The notes below the pieces were generated by a model, which was not told the DNA's origin, ran no database searches, and saw nothing but the letters and a program-made list of their open reading frames with translations. Below, piece after piece: positions 56,269 to 64,000 of a DNA stretch of 64,000 nt; the stretch's first letter is position 1, and the number at the start of each line of letters is the position of its first letter. Source of the DNA: Vibrio mytili (GTDB lineage Bacteria > Pseudomonadota > Gammaproteobacteria > Enterobacterales > Vibrionaceae); assembly GCF_000830505.1 (NCBI RefSeq), contig NZ_JXOK01000009.1:20255-84254 (forward strand), read 5' to 3'. Both the position numbers and the translations under genes were made by a program.

Positions 56269-57722
56269 TTGATTAAACAGATTTTGCTTGCTTTCGCATC
56301 GATGCTGTCGCTTTTTTCAGCAACTGCGTTTGCCGATTCGCTACCAGAAAGATAGATACGTTTACTGAGCTATTTAATTATGAATCGGCTCTTAAGTCGT
56401 ACGATATTCGCATTCTGCAATCAAATTACCCTACAAAGTTGCTTGCACCGGACTCGCTGCTGCCACAAACATCAGACTACCCACTGAAAGACATTCAACA
56501 GCTGTACAGTCTTGCACTAACATGTCGGGGAAAACTGCCACTCAGCCCCTTGATTACTGAGCCTTTAGTGTTTACACGTGCAATTTGTAAAGGAACCCAA
56601 CTGACCTCACGTTGGTTTTCTCGGAGTGGATTGATCCACCCCGGCGGTGGCACTTACGCGGCTCGTTATGTTGCAAAATATCCGGATCTTAAGTCTAAAC
56701 TCTCTCAATATATGCACATCAAAGAGCGTGATAACGTCGATGGAGACGAGCTTCTCGCTAGTTTACAAAACATGACAGATGATGCGATTAACGCGCTAAT
56801 CGCTGGGGCGAGCATGTTTATTGAAGAGGACGAAATCTGGTTACGTCGTGGTGATCGTTACTTTGTTTTTTCAAAAGATATTTGGCATAAAAATGTCGAA
56901 ACAGCAGGGCTCTCATATACGCTAGCAGCACAAAGTCAGAGTTGTTTTGTAAAGCGCGGCAACATTTGTTGGGACGTAGAAGATCACTCACAAATTCTAC
57001 GTATCAGCATGATCATACTGGTAATAGCGAACATCTTATTAGTGATTGGTTGGGCGGTGTATCGTTGGAATAGCAAACGTGAAGAATTACGCAGCCGCAT
57101 GCTCGTTTTGCAGATATTAACTCATGAACTAAGAACTCCGATCGCTTCACTTTCAATGACCGTTGAAGGGTTTCGTCGAGAGTTTGAGCATTTACCTGAA
57201 AGTGTGTATGACGAATTTAGAAGATTATGCGAAGATACAAGACGGTTACGTCAACTTGCGGAGGCAAGCAAGGATTATTTGCAATCTGATAACCAAATGC
57301 TTGCAACAGACTGGGTACCATCGGTTGCAGAATGGTTAGAATATAAAATTGAAGAAGAATTCGAAAATGAAGTCCACCTCAACATAAATGAAGATGTGGC
57401 TGCTAAAGTTAATGTGTACTGGCTCGGTACATGTATTGACAACTTACTTCGAAATGCACTGAAATATGGTGAACCACCAGTTGAGTTGAACATACAAACC
57501 AGTGTAGGAAAAATCATCTTCCAAGTCCGAGATTCTGGCAACCTGACGTCTAAAGATTGGGCAAACTTGAGAAAACCATTCGTAAGTAAAAGCGGATTGG
57601 GACTTGGATTAACCATTGTTGAATCTATGGTGGGGCGCATGGGCGGCAAACTTTCCCTGATGGGACCACCGACAACCTTTATATTGGAGATACCTTGTGA
57701 AACAGACACTGCTTCTCGTTGA
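56269..57722 (+). CDS. vxrA: VxrA/VbrK/WigK-type sensor histidine kinase (frame broken by an apparent 1-bp deletion)
   Basis: The first frame starts at a TTG (56269) and encodes a signal peptide (ILLAFASMLSLFSATAFA) then stops after DSLPER. The next frame continues as KIDTFTELFNYESALKS; one A added in the AAA run at 56348-56350 joins them to about 484 residues. Then a periplasmic sensor domain, one membrane segment (MIILVIANILLVIGWAV), H-box HELRTP (H286), N-box DNLLRNALKYGE and GLGLGLTIVES. Known homologues sense cell-wall damage or beta-lactams and control wall synthesis and type VI secretion. vxrB overlaps its end. Confidence 0.88.
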
Positions 57723-58359
57723 GGACGATAAAAACTTGGCTGATGGCCTGTTAGTGAGCCTGGAACAAGCAGGATATGAGTGTTTACATGTCGAGCGTAT
57801 TGCAGACGTTGAACCGCAATGGAAAAAAGCGGACTTAGTGATTCTAGATCGCCAACTGCCAGATGGTGATTCTGTTCAAAGCCTTGCAGAATGGAAAAAA
57901 ATTAAAGATGTACCTGTTATCTTGTTAACAGCGCTAGTAACAGTAAAAGATAAAGTTGCGGGATTGGATTCTGGGGCGAACGATTATTTGACTAAACCTT
58001 TCGCTGAAGCGGAACTGTTTGCCCGTATTCGAGCTCAATTGCGTGCTCCTGACGCCTCTGAACAGGAAAGTACCGATAAAGTACTAACAAAAGACTTGGA
58101 AATTGACCGTGCGACGCGTGAAGTAAAATATAAAGATGAATTTATTACGTTAACACGTACAGAGTTTGATTTGCTGCTGTTTTTGGCATCAAACCTTGGA
58201 CGAGTATTCACACGTGATGAATTACTTGATCACGTATGGGGTTATAATCACTTCCCAACCACCCGCACAGTCGATACACATGTGCTCCAACTTCGCCAAA
58301 AACTACCAGGGCTTGAGATAGAAACACTGCGTGGTGTTGGATACAAGATGAAAGCTTAG
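57697..58359 (+). CDS. vxrB: VxrB/VbrR/WigR-type response regulator
   Basis: 220 residues from a GTG inside the end of vxrA. OmpR family: receiver domain with D51 in LVILDRQLPDGD and lysine in YLTKPF, then a C-terminal winged helix (LTRTEFDLLLFLASNLGRVF, VDTHVLQLRQKL). Cognate of VxrA by overlap and family. Confidence 0.94.
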   Translation: MKQTLLLVEDDKNLADGLLVSLEQAGYECLHVERIADVEPQWKKADLVILDRQLPDGDSVQSLAEWKKIKDVPVILLTALVTVKDKVAGLDSGANDYLTKPFAEAELFARIRAQLRAPDASEQESTDKVLTKDLEIDRATREVKYKDEFITLTRTEFDLLLFLASNLGRVFTRDELLDHVWGYNHFPTTRTVDTHVLQLRQKLPGLEIETLRGVGYKMKA

Positions 58360-58365
58360 AGCATA

Positions 58366-59247
58366 ATGAAAGCACTTATTTCTGTTGCTCTGTCACTAGC
58401 ACTAGTAAAACCAGTCCTTGCAGAGGACTGGTTTCAAACTAACACGCCGCTCACACAAGCACATCAGCATTTATTAGAAGATGATCTTGCTGGTATGTTT
58501 AATTCGTTAGTTGAATTATGGCAAAGCGAACCGACAAAAAACCTTACTCCACATTTGAATAAACTGTTAGCACAATCTCTTTCAAAAGATTGTGGCAAAG
58601 CGCTAACAGATGTGACTTTGCCTGACTGGATTAGTGGCATCAACGTTATTCGTCAAACGATTCAAAGCCCAGGTCGTGATACGTTTCGTTTAGTGGTGAG
58701 ACTAAGAGCAACAACAGATATCGAAGATATCACGTTTCATCGTTGGGTCGACGACACAATCTCAGCAGACAGTTCATTAAATGTGGAACCACACACTGAA
58801 AGTGCCGAGATCGCAAACGAACGAAGCTATTTAAAACGTTACAATTTAACAGGCCGTCTTGAAGCGGGCTTGTATCATTTATCTATTACAGCCAAAAACA
58901 AAAAAACCTACGCAACATGGGTTATTTTAGGTGACTCTAATTCAGCCCAATATGTAAGGTGGACATCGAAAGAAGACTGGAAAGTAGAAAAAAGCGCGCT
59001 CAGAAATCCTCACTGTCCTTTACCTCAATTGGAAGTCGGGCTCTACGATTACATAGAAGGGCAATATGAACAGATTTGGAAAAAAACCTACGAGTCTAAC
59101 TATCCAAGTTCGCTTGAACTCGCTGATGTTCCAAACGACCGTTACGTTCTTGCGGTAAGTATCAATAGTCGACGTTGGCAGGGAGATATTATTGTTGAGC
59201 AAGCTCAGACAATTAGCCGTACTTATGATTTCTCTCAAGATGAATAG
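58366..59247 (+). CDS. vxrC: VxrC, DUF2861 periplasmic protein
   Basis: 293 residues with signal peptide (LISVALSLALVKPVLA) and a DUF2861-type body (WFQTNTPLTQAHQHLLEDDL, FNSLVELWQ). Six bases after vxrB, the position of vxrC in the known vibrio operon. Function unknown. Confidence 0.87.
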   Translation: MKALISVALSLALVKPVLAEDWFQTNTPLTQAHQHLLEDDLAGMFNSLVELWQSEPTKNLTPHLNKLLAQSLSKDCGKALTDVTLPDWISGINVIRQTIQSPGRDTFRLVVRLRATTDIEDITFHRWVDDTISADSSLNVEPHTESAEIANERSYLKRYNLTGRLEAGLYHLSITAKNKKTYATWVILGDSNSAQYVRWTSKEDWKVEKSALRNPHCPLPQLEVGLYDYIEGQYEQIWKKTYESNYPSSLELADVPNDRYVLAVSINSRRWQGDIIVEQAQTISRTYDFSQDE

Positions 59248-59350
59248 TGAAAGAAGTGATAAATAACTCAAGGAAAAGAACTATAAATAGCTAAAGAAAG
59301 TACGTTTGTGCCGATATAAGTCTTAGGACGAACAACATTGCAAGTGTACT

Positions 59351-60472
59351 ATGAACATTCCATTTAAAGTTATTGCCACCTCGGTTACAGCAGCCCTTAT
59401 TACCAACGTTGCATTTGCCGCGACCTACGCAATTGAAGCTCGCAGTGATGCGATGGGTGGTGTAGGTACGGTGTCTGCATCATATCTTACTGCCCCTTTC
59501 TTTAACCCTGCGCTAACCGCGATTTATCGTCGCAATGATGACGCAGGAATGATAGTTCCAAGTTTTGGTTTCAATTACGACGACCAGTACGATCTCATTG
59601 ATGAAATAGACCGTATCAGCAAACTGACGGATAGCACGGAAATTATAAATTCGTTAAATGAGATTAATAACAAGAAAGCGGACTTTAATCTTGGGGGCGT
59701 GATCGCAATTGGTATCCCAAACAAGTTTTTGTCTGCAACTGCGTATGGAAAACTATATACCGAATCATTTGTACAACCAACGATAAACACAACGGGTATG
59801 GACCCGCGCAATGACAGCTATGTTCAAGGTGTGAGTATTGGTGTCGCGGAGGCTGGGGTATCATTAGCCAAATATACCAATTATCTGAACCAACATTTAT
59901 CGTTTGGTATTACACCTAAACTTCAGCGCATATACACCTATTCTTACGCAACGAGTCTTAACAATTTTGATACGAAAGACCTCAGAGAGAATGAAACCGC
60001 AGAAACAATGTTTAACCTTGATGCCGGTGCCCTTTGGTTTTTTGGTCAATACAGACTTGGTATTTCAGCCAAAAACTTGATCGGCAGAGACGTAGAAACA
60101 AAAGCGTTTCAATACAACACCAACAATATCCAATCTTATAAATACAGTATGAGACCAGTCTACACCGTAGGTGCAGGTATCGTAGCTGATTACTTTACGG
60201 TGAGTGTTGATTACGACTTAAATGAAGAAAAACGCTTCTCTGATTTTGATGACAACACCCAGATGCTGAGAGCAGGGGTTGAACTGGACATCTTAAGGCA
60301 AATGGCACTGCGAGCTGGTTACATGAAAAACCTATCGCGTAGTGATGATGATGGCACCATTACCGCAGGTATTGGGTTATCACCGCTCAACTTGATCGAG
60401 CTTGATATTGCAGCGCGATATACGAATGAAAACGCGATGGGCGCTTCCATTAATTTCCTTGCTACCTACTAA
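59351..60472 (+). CDS. vxrD: VxrD, TraF-like outer-membrane protein
   Basis: 373 residues with signal peptide (VIATSVTAALITNVAFA), then EARSDAMGGVGTVSASY and beta-strand-rich sequence ending ARYTNENAMGASINFLATY. Belongs to the family annotated as conjugal transfer protein TraF, which looks like a FadL/OmpP1-type barrel; no conjugation genes are near. Fourth gene of the vxr operon. Confidence 0.86.
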   Translation: MNIPFKVIATSVTAALITNVAFAATYAIEARSDAMGGVGTVSASYLTAPFFNPALTAIYRRNDDAGMIVPSFGFNYDDQYDLIDEIDRISKLTDSTEIINSLNEINNKKADFNLGGVIAIGIPNKFLSATAYGKLYTESFVQPTINTTGMDPRNDSYVQGVSIGVAEAGVSLAKYTNYLNQHLSFGITPKLQRIYTYSYATSLNNFDTKDLRENETAETMFNLDAGALWFFGQYRLGISAKNLIGRDVETKAFQYNTNNIQSYKYSMRPVYTVGAGIVADYFTVSVDYDLNEEKRFSDFDDNTQMLRAGVELDILRQMALRAGYMKNLSRSDDDGTITAGIGLSPLNLIELDIAARYTNENAMGASINFLATY

Positions 60473-60506
60473 TTCCTTGCTACATATTAAGTGAATCGTT
60501 ATAGTC

Positions 60507-60532
60507 AGCTCCTCATTCAGAGGAGCTTTTTT
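60507..60532 (+). terminator. Terminator-like hairpin carrying the vxrE ribosome site
   Basis: Perfect 8-bp arms AGCTCCTC (60507-60514) and GAGGAGCT (60520-60527), 5-base loop, then TTTTTT. The 3' arm is also the only ribosome site for vxrE, whose ATG is at 60533. The hairpin can both end vxrD transcription and hide the vxrE ribosome site. Confidence 0.85.
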
Positions 60533-60690
60533 ATGTTTGACGATTTACCGCCTCTATCACATCAAGAGCAACAACAAGCCGTAGAGCAAATTCAAGAGTT
60601 GATGGCGAAAGGAACGAGTACCGCAGAAGCATCAAAATTGTGGCTGAGAAAATTCGTGCTGAGTACGCTGCTAAACAACAAGATAATTAA
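60533..60690 (+). CDS. vxrE: VxrE, UPF0181 (YoaH-like) protein (frame broken by an apparent 1-bp deletion)
   Basis: Starts [20 protein letters not shown], the UPF0181 pattern. After GTSTAEA the frame reads SKLWLRKF and runs on to 60769 without homology; the next frame gives [19 protein letters not shown] and stops at 60690, the normal UPF0181 ending. One A added at 60630-60631 restores 52 residues. Last gene of the vxr operon; unknown function. Translation likely depends on opening the hairpin before it. Confidence 0.85.
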
Positions 60691-60706
60691 AACAACCGAT
60701 TCAAAG

Positions 60707-60729
60707 AGCAGGGGACACCTGCTTTTTTT
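60707..60729 (+). terminator. Terminator of the vxr operon
   Basis: AGCAGG and CCTGCT arms with a 5-base loop followed by seven T. Confidence 0.85.
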
Positions 60730-60769
60730 ATGCCCTCCACAAAATCTCCAGCCACGCCAAACTTGTTAA

Positions 60770-61495
60770 CCTAAACTTAAATGCGTTACCCCGTCACAAT
60801 CATTATGGTTTTTGGTTGGGGAGCGACGATAGTTTTTAGCGCAACCTTATCGGTAAAATTTTACTAATATGATTTTTTGCTTTTAAAGCATCCACCCACA
60901 AATTAAGCGACAACAGACCCTAGACCGGAAAAATCTCTTTATTTACAATGTGTTAATTTGGATTTTAATGCTGAAAGCCCCCTGCATACACTTTTGCATG
61001 TAATTAAATTACAGGGTGAGTTTTAATGTGAATTTCAGGCAGTGTAATATGCTGAATTTTGATAAAAGATACAGTGTCACATTTTTTTTTAGATTATAAC
61101 CTAACTAAATTACTAGGCTTCAAAGACAGTAAGTGCTGGCATACAACTAACAAGTACAGTTAGACATGACTAATGAGATAGCCCAAATAGTCGCCAGTCG
61201 ATTCAGACTTGACGCTTTTAGCAAGTGGTCAGAAATTTGCGGTGCATTAAGGTGGTGGTTTTCATTGAGCTAGCGTTACCCATAACCACCAAAACCGTAC
61301 TGGTCATTGGCAATAGCACAAGTGACAGTGTGACGTTCGTGAGGGATGAATACACACTTTGAGGCTTCGTATCGAAGCGTTAGGCAGGAAAATGCCAAAG
61401 TTAAAGCAACTTTTTTACTTGAAAATCAACGTAATTGTTCTCGGTAGACTAGACTTATTTGTGGGAAGTATCTGAAAACGAATTGGAGACATGTA
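60770..61495. other. Long intergenic region before the stress protein
   Basis: About 725 bp without a supported ORF. Noted: ATGTGA near 61028 and TCACAT before a nine-T run at 61078-61092, which could close a long weak hairpin; ACTAACAAGTACAGTTAG-type hairpin near 61146-61165; GGTGGT and ACCACC words near 61250-61290. An untranslated RNA is possible but unproven. The downstream gene has a clear ribosome site (TTGGAGAC). Confidence 0.35.
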
Positions 61496-61885
61496 ATGAG
61501 CTACAAGCATATATTAGTCGCGGTTGATTTATCCGAAGCCAGTCAAGTTGTCATTAATAAAGCGATTGCTCAAGCAAAAGACTCAAACTGTAAACTCTCA
61601 TTTGTCTATGTGGATGTTGATAGCGTCGTTCTCGAGCATGAAGTCGAACAAAAACTATCCCAAAGACTGCAATTACTAGCTGACCAAGCTGATTATCCGG
61701 TTTCTGATTGCCAAATCGTAATAGGGGATCTGCATATGAAACTGTCTGGTCTAGTTAAGGAACAAGAAATAGATCTGGTCGTTTGTGGCCATCACCATAG
61801 CTTGTTGAGCCGCATATTTTCATCAATTCCCAAAGTCGCCAACGCTGTTGAAGCCGATCTTTTGATCGTATATCTTGCTGATTAA
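61496..61885 (+). CDS. Universal stress protein, UspA family
   Basis: 129 residues of the UspA fold: YKHILVAVDLSEASQVVI at the start, LVVCGHHHSLLSRIFSS, and VEADLLIVYLAD at the end. The ATP-binding glycine motif G-2x-G-9x-G(S/T) is not intact (GHHHSLL), so it belongs to the non-ATP-binding UspA type. Stand-alone, followed by a hairpin. Confidence 0.9.
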   Translation: MSYKHILVAVDLSEASQVVINKAIAQAKDSNCKLSFVYVDVDSVVLEHEVEQKLSQRLQLLADQADYPVSDCQIVIGDLHMKLSGLVKEQEIDLVVCGHHHSLLSRIFSSIPKVANAVEADLLIVYLAD

Positions 61886-61891
61886 TAGGTG

Positions 61892-61917
61892 AAAGCCGAA
61901 CGTTGTTGTTTGGCTTT
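61892..61917 (+). terminator. Hairpin after the stress protein gene
   Basis: AAAGCCGAAC and GTTTGGCTTT (one G-T pair), 6-base loop, short T-tract. Confidence 0.65.
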
Positions 61918-61974
61918 AAATCTGAGTTTCATGGGATGGTCAGTCGCATCATCGATGTAGACCAGTAAGTAACA
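61908..61974 (-). pseudogene. Scrap of an integrase-core transposase
   Basis: On the minus strand the bases encode CYLLVYIDDATDHPMKLRF, which matches the catalytic core around the first acidic residue (LLVFIDDAT-type) of ISNCY/rve-like transposases. A stop lies just upstream in the same frame and no other part is recognisable. Confidence 0.5.
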
Positions 61975-62160
61975 TTATTCACCGCTTTGCACCGCCAAAG
62001 AAACGATGAAACATGACGCGAATAACTTCGAACAACGTCGAAACGCCACTAATGACGATTTACACAGCGAGTAGGGAGTCGATACCGTGAGCGTGTCGAT
62101 TGACCTCGACGGGCTTCACCGTAAAATTGACATTTTTCTTTCCAAAATCGAAGCCAAAAC

Positions 62161-62196
62161 AAAGCCGAACCTTACTAGCGATGGGGTTCGGCTTTT
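62161..62196. terminator. Hairpin between stress-protein region and cassette genes
   Basis: Perfect 11-bp arms AAAGCCGAACC and GGTTCGGCTTT with a 13-base loop. T-rich on both sides, so it can end the minus-strand gene at 62251. Its 5' arm repeats that of the hairpin at 61892. Confidence 0.75.
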
Positions 62197-62250
62197 CAGA
62201 TGAGAAAAAGTATCTTTAAACCTTAAACGCATGTATGGGATTTTTGACAC

Positions 62251-62703
62251 CTAATACAAACCGGAAGAAGTACGTCTACGTTTAACAGGCTTGTAGTTAC
62301 TATCCATATAATCTTTGCCACAGCTCTTGCAGCTCCAGTAGCCTAGCGTTCTGGTAGATTGCAACCTTACGAGTAGGTTATCAACATCCCTACATTTTTG
62401 GCAAAATGGTCCGTCTTTCGTATTACCATCGACACGCCAATAATAAGGTGCTTCATATTTAAGTTTGCCACGCTCACTAAGTTGGGATTGAAGCTCTTTG
62501 ATTTGTTCATCTTTTTGGATAATTGTGGATTGGATTTCGGCTAACTCCATCTTCGTTTCAGCTAATGCAGAGATTAATTCTGCCAGTTGGAATTTTACTT
62601 CTGCCTTTTCTAAGCTCTCACTACTGGTCTTAATCACTTTTGCTAGTTCATGCGCAGTTTTTATACTGCCGAGAGCTGCGCTAATTACTGCTATATCCGC
62701 CAT
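62251..62703 (-). CDS. Hypothetical protein with coiled coil and zinc-ribbon-like cysteines
   Basis: 150 residues from the ATG at 62703 (ribosome site AGAGGT); a frame open upstream is not needed. Residues about 20-85 form a heptad-rich coiled coil (SSESLEKAEVKFQLAELISAL). Two CxxC pairs follow (FCQKCRD and SCKSCGKD), spaced like a zinc ribbon, then a basic tail KRRRTSSG. No family recognised. Placed at the end of an integron-like array on the same strand. Confidence 0.7.
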   Translation of the reverse strand: MADIAVISAALGSIKTAHELAKVIKTSSESLEKAEVKFQLAELISALAETKMELAEIQSTIIQKDEQIKELQSQLSERGKLKYEAPYYWRVDGNTKDGPFCQKCRDVDNLLVRLQSTRTLGYWSCKSCGKDYMDSNYKPVKRRRTSSGLY

Positions 62704-62740
62704 ATTACCTCTTGAATCCCACTTTAGCTGTTTGTTATGT
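62704..62740 (-). repeat. Partial attC-like sequence
   Basis: On the minus strand ATAACAAACAGCTAAAGTGG begins at the stop of the upstream gene. TAACAAAC is the start of vibrio attC sites, but only about 30 bp remain before the next start codon, so this is an eroded or truncated attC. Confidence 0.45.
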
Positions 62741-63394
62741 GCGCACTGAAAGATTACGTAATAACTCACTAACACTGAGTTTTGATATGTCTTTTGAAAA
62801 ACTGTCAGCCGGACTAGAAACAAATAACTGATACTCCTTAGAATCAACTAACTGGTCGTTCAAGAAATATTGCGTTTCGGATAGCCCTAAGCGATTTTGA
62901 TACTCAATTTTAATTGCCGCTACAATTTCCAGTCCCGTGTAACCAAATTCTTCTTGAAACTCTTTCGTTGATACTGAGTCATATAACAAGGACTCAAACC
63001 TCACATTCTCATGAGCCCAAGCAGTGAGTAATTTACCTTTAGGTTGACCCGTCGGGTTCCGAACAAAATAGTACCCAACAATGGGAAAGATATCCTTAAC
63101 ATCTTTCCCATTCCTCATTTGTTTTACAGCAAGGAACTCTTTGATTTGAACCCTAGCATTAGCAATAGGAGCTCCAATGTTGTAAACATTGATACTCTTT
63201 TGAACCAGTCGTTGGTTCTTCATTTCGTAGTCATAAGAAACATAGAAAAATGGCTGATATTCTGTTGAAGCAATTTTATTTTGATTTTCTGCTACTTTCA
63301 TTGATGCATAAGAAACTAAAACAGATGCTAATCCTATGAAAAGCATAGAAATAATATTAACTGAAAGGTTCAATTTTTCATATTTATTTTGCAA
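62735..63394 (-). CDS. Hypothetical membrane-anchored cassette protein
   Basis: About 219 residues from a TTG at 63394 placed 5 bases after AGGAGGG; an in-frame ATG at 63412 lies inside the attC end and would put the ribosome site within the gene, so I prefer the TTG. One N-terminal membrane segment (IISMLFIGLASVLVSYASM), then a soluble domain with QPFFYVSYDYEMKN and INVYNIGAPIANARVQI. No family recognised. Immediately follows a full attC, as an integron cassette gene does. Confidence 0.72.
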   Translation of the reverse strand: MQNKYEKLNLSVNIISMLFIGLASVLVSYASMKVAENQNKIASTEYQPFFYVSYDYEMKNQRLVQKSINVYNIGAPIANARVQIKEFLAVKQMRNGKDVKDIFPIVGYYFVRNPTGQPKGKLLTAWAHENVRFESLLYDSVSTKEFQEEFGYTGLEIVAAIKIEYQNRLGLSETQYFLNDQLVDSKEYQLFVSSPADSFSKDISKLSVSELLRNLSVRT

Positions 63395-63411
63395 GTACCC
63401 TCCTATGCACA

Positions 63412-63531
63412 TAACGCTTTGTTAAGGTGTGAGGCACGCAACACCAATGCTCCCGCATAACACCTTAACCACTAAAACCAACGCATAGTAAAAATGCCAC
63501 GCGTGCCGAATCACTCTTGAACAATTTGTTA
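63412..63531 (-). repeat. Integron attC site (VCR-like)
   Basis: 120 bp. On the minus strand it starts TAACAAATTGTTCAAGAG at the stop codon of the upstream gene and ends CCTTAACAAAGCGTTA next to the following gene. The two ends are imperfectly complementary: TAAC, TTGTT, AAG, GTGA and GGCACGC occur in order in both arms. Internal ACGCGTGGC and GGTGTTATGCG resemble Vibrio cholerae repeats in sequence, order and length. Confidence 0.82.
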
Positions 63532-64000
63532 TATTTTTTTTGCTTCCAAGTAAGCTCTCCACAGATCTCGTTTTTGTGGTTTAGATAATGGAGTTTCATA
63601 TTCAAAAGTTGTGCAATCAATTCGGACTTTCATTCTTTGTACAGCAAGCCATGCTTGAAATTTATTATGATCATTTAAGAAGCCTCCACTACTCAAAACA
63701 TCATATTTATTAAGAAAAACTGCTTTTTCACCTCCTTCTAACTTGACTGGCAAAGGGGATGATAACGCGTTTAGTTCATTTTGCATATGAAAGGTAGCAA
63801 TGGAAACTGGTAGAGATCTAGGGAGTGTATATTTCCATCCATATGAGCTGATTGTTACTTGTCTCAAACCAATATTTTTAACATTTAAGGCTAAAGCTAA
63901 ACCTTTACCACTAGGAACACTCACAAAGCAATAGTTCATGTCTACCTCAACCTTCGGCTTATCTTTTTCCTTTGCGTACGTATAAGCCTTAAACGATATG
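63529..64000 (-). CDS. Hypothetical cassette protein (5' end outside window)
   Basis: The minus-strand frame is open to the window edge; the ATG at 63939 is internal, as residues before it (AKEKDKPKVEVD) fit the same protein. About 157 residues visible. MNYCFVSVPSGKGLALALNVKNIG and VTISSYGWKY resemble a widespread hypothetical protein type with an N-terminal membrane anchor and an immunoglobulin-like beta domain. Its stop codon is the first base triplet of the attC. Confidence 0.7.
   Translation of the reverse strand, partial: ISFKAYTYAKEKDKPKVEVDMNYCFVSVPSGKGLALALNVKNIGLRQVTISSYGWKYTLPRSLPVSIATFHMQNELNALSSPLPVKLEGGEKAVFLNKYDVLSSGGFLNDHNKFQAWLAVQRMKVRIDCTTFEYETPLSKPQKRDLWRAYLEAKKI

Noticed and set aside
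59351..60472. Conjugation system suggested by a TraF-like name
   Set aside because: No other transfer genes; the protein is a beta-barrel-like member of the vxr operon.
1..64000. CRISPR arrays, rRNA or tRNA genes
   Set aside because: No regularly spaced repeats, rRNA segments or convincing tRNA cloverleaf were seen by reading; a covariance search was not possible.

Overview
The window reads as chromosome II of a marine Vibrio. The vxrABCDE operon, pntAB, modABC next to cobQ, nrdDG, an HMG-CoA reductase, a solo KASIII gene, a DUF2861/TraF-like pair and integron attC sequence of the VCR type are all typical of Vibrionaceae. Base composition looks even throughout apart from the AT-rich right end.

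Layout. (1) 1-16.1 kb is an exopolysaccharide island: a GH114 glycoside hydrolase (+), a complete minus-strand pelABCDEFG operon, and a divergent 882-residue Agd3-like (CE18-type) polysaccharide deacetylase. (2) 16.2-19.1 kb holds glmS followed by the 3' remnant of a group II intron. (3) 19.3-27.2 kb holds a FabH-like KASIII, a DUF1501/DUF1800 exported pair, an ERIC-like repeat, HMG-CoA reductase, fdhD and a LysR regulator. (4) 27.7-30.0 kb is a molybdopterin oxidoreductase (FdhF/YdeP family) behind a promoter region with two perfect FNR-type boxes and a family of 19-bp inverted repeats. (5) 30.1-37.9 kb looks like a sulfane-sulfur cluster: CoA-disulfide reductase-rhodanese and DUF2892 face a two-cysteine ArsR regulator, two YeeE/YedE transporters and an RND pump with its adaptor. 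(6) 38-48.3 kb carries a nuclease/phosphatase, nrdDG, an aromatic aminotransferase, a retropepsin-like lipoprotein, cobQ and modABC. (7) 48.3-56 kb carries a DUF3069-like protein, an outer-membrane barrel, a diguanylate cyclase, ComFB, a HlyU-family protein and pntAB. (8) 56.2-60.7 kb is vxrABCDE. (9) 61.5-64 kb has a universal stress protein, a transposase scrap and the distal end of an integron cassette array with one clear attC.

How genes fit together. Pel is a partially deacetylated GalNAc-rich polymer. Here PelA-G (synthesis, c-di-GMP control through PelD, export through PelB/C) is boxed by a second hydrolase and a second deacetylase of the families used by Aspergillus for galactosaminogalactan (Ega3/GH114 and Agd3/CE18). 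A glmS gene that could feed amino-sugar precursors lies beside them. I consider this the most interesting system in the window.

Quality warning. Eight coding sequences (pelB, pelE, the intron ORF, modC, pntA, pntB, vxrA, vxrE) are interrupted, each in a way repaired by adding exactly one base, mostly next to short homopolymers. The uniform sign and the housekeeping nature of several genes point to base-deletion errors in the sequence rather than real decay. I annotate these as whole genes and mark the break.
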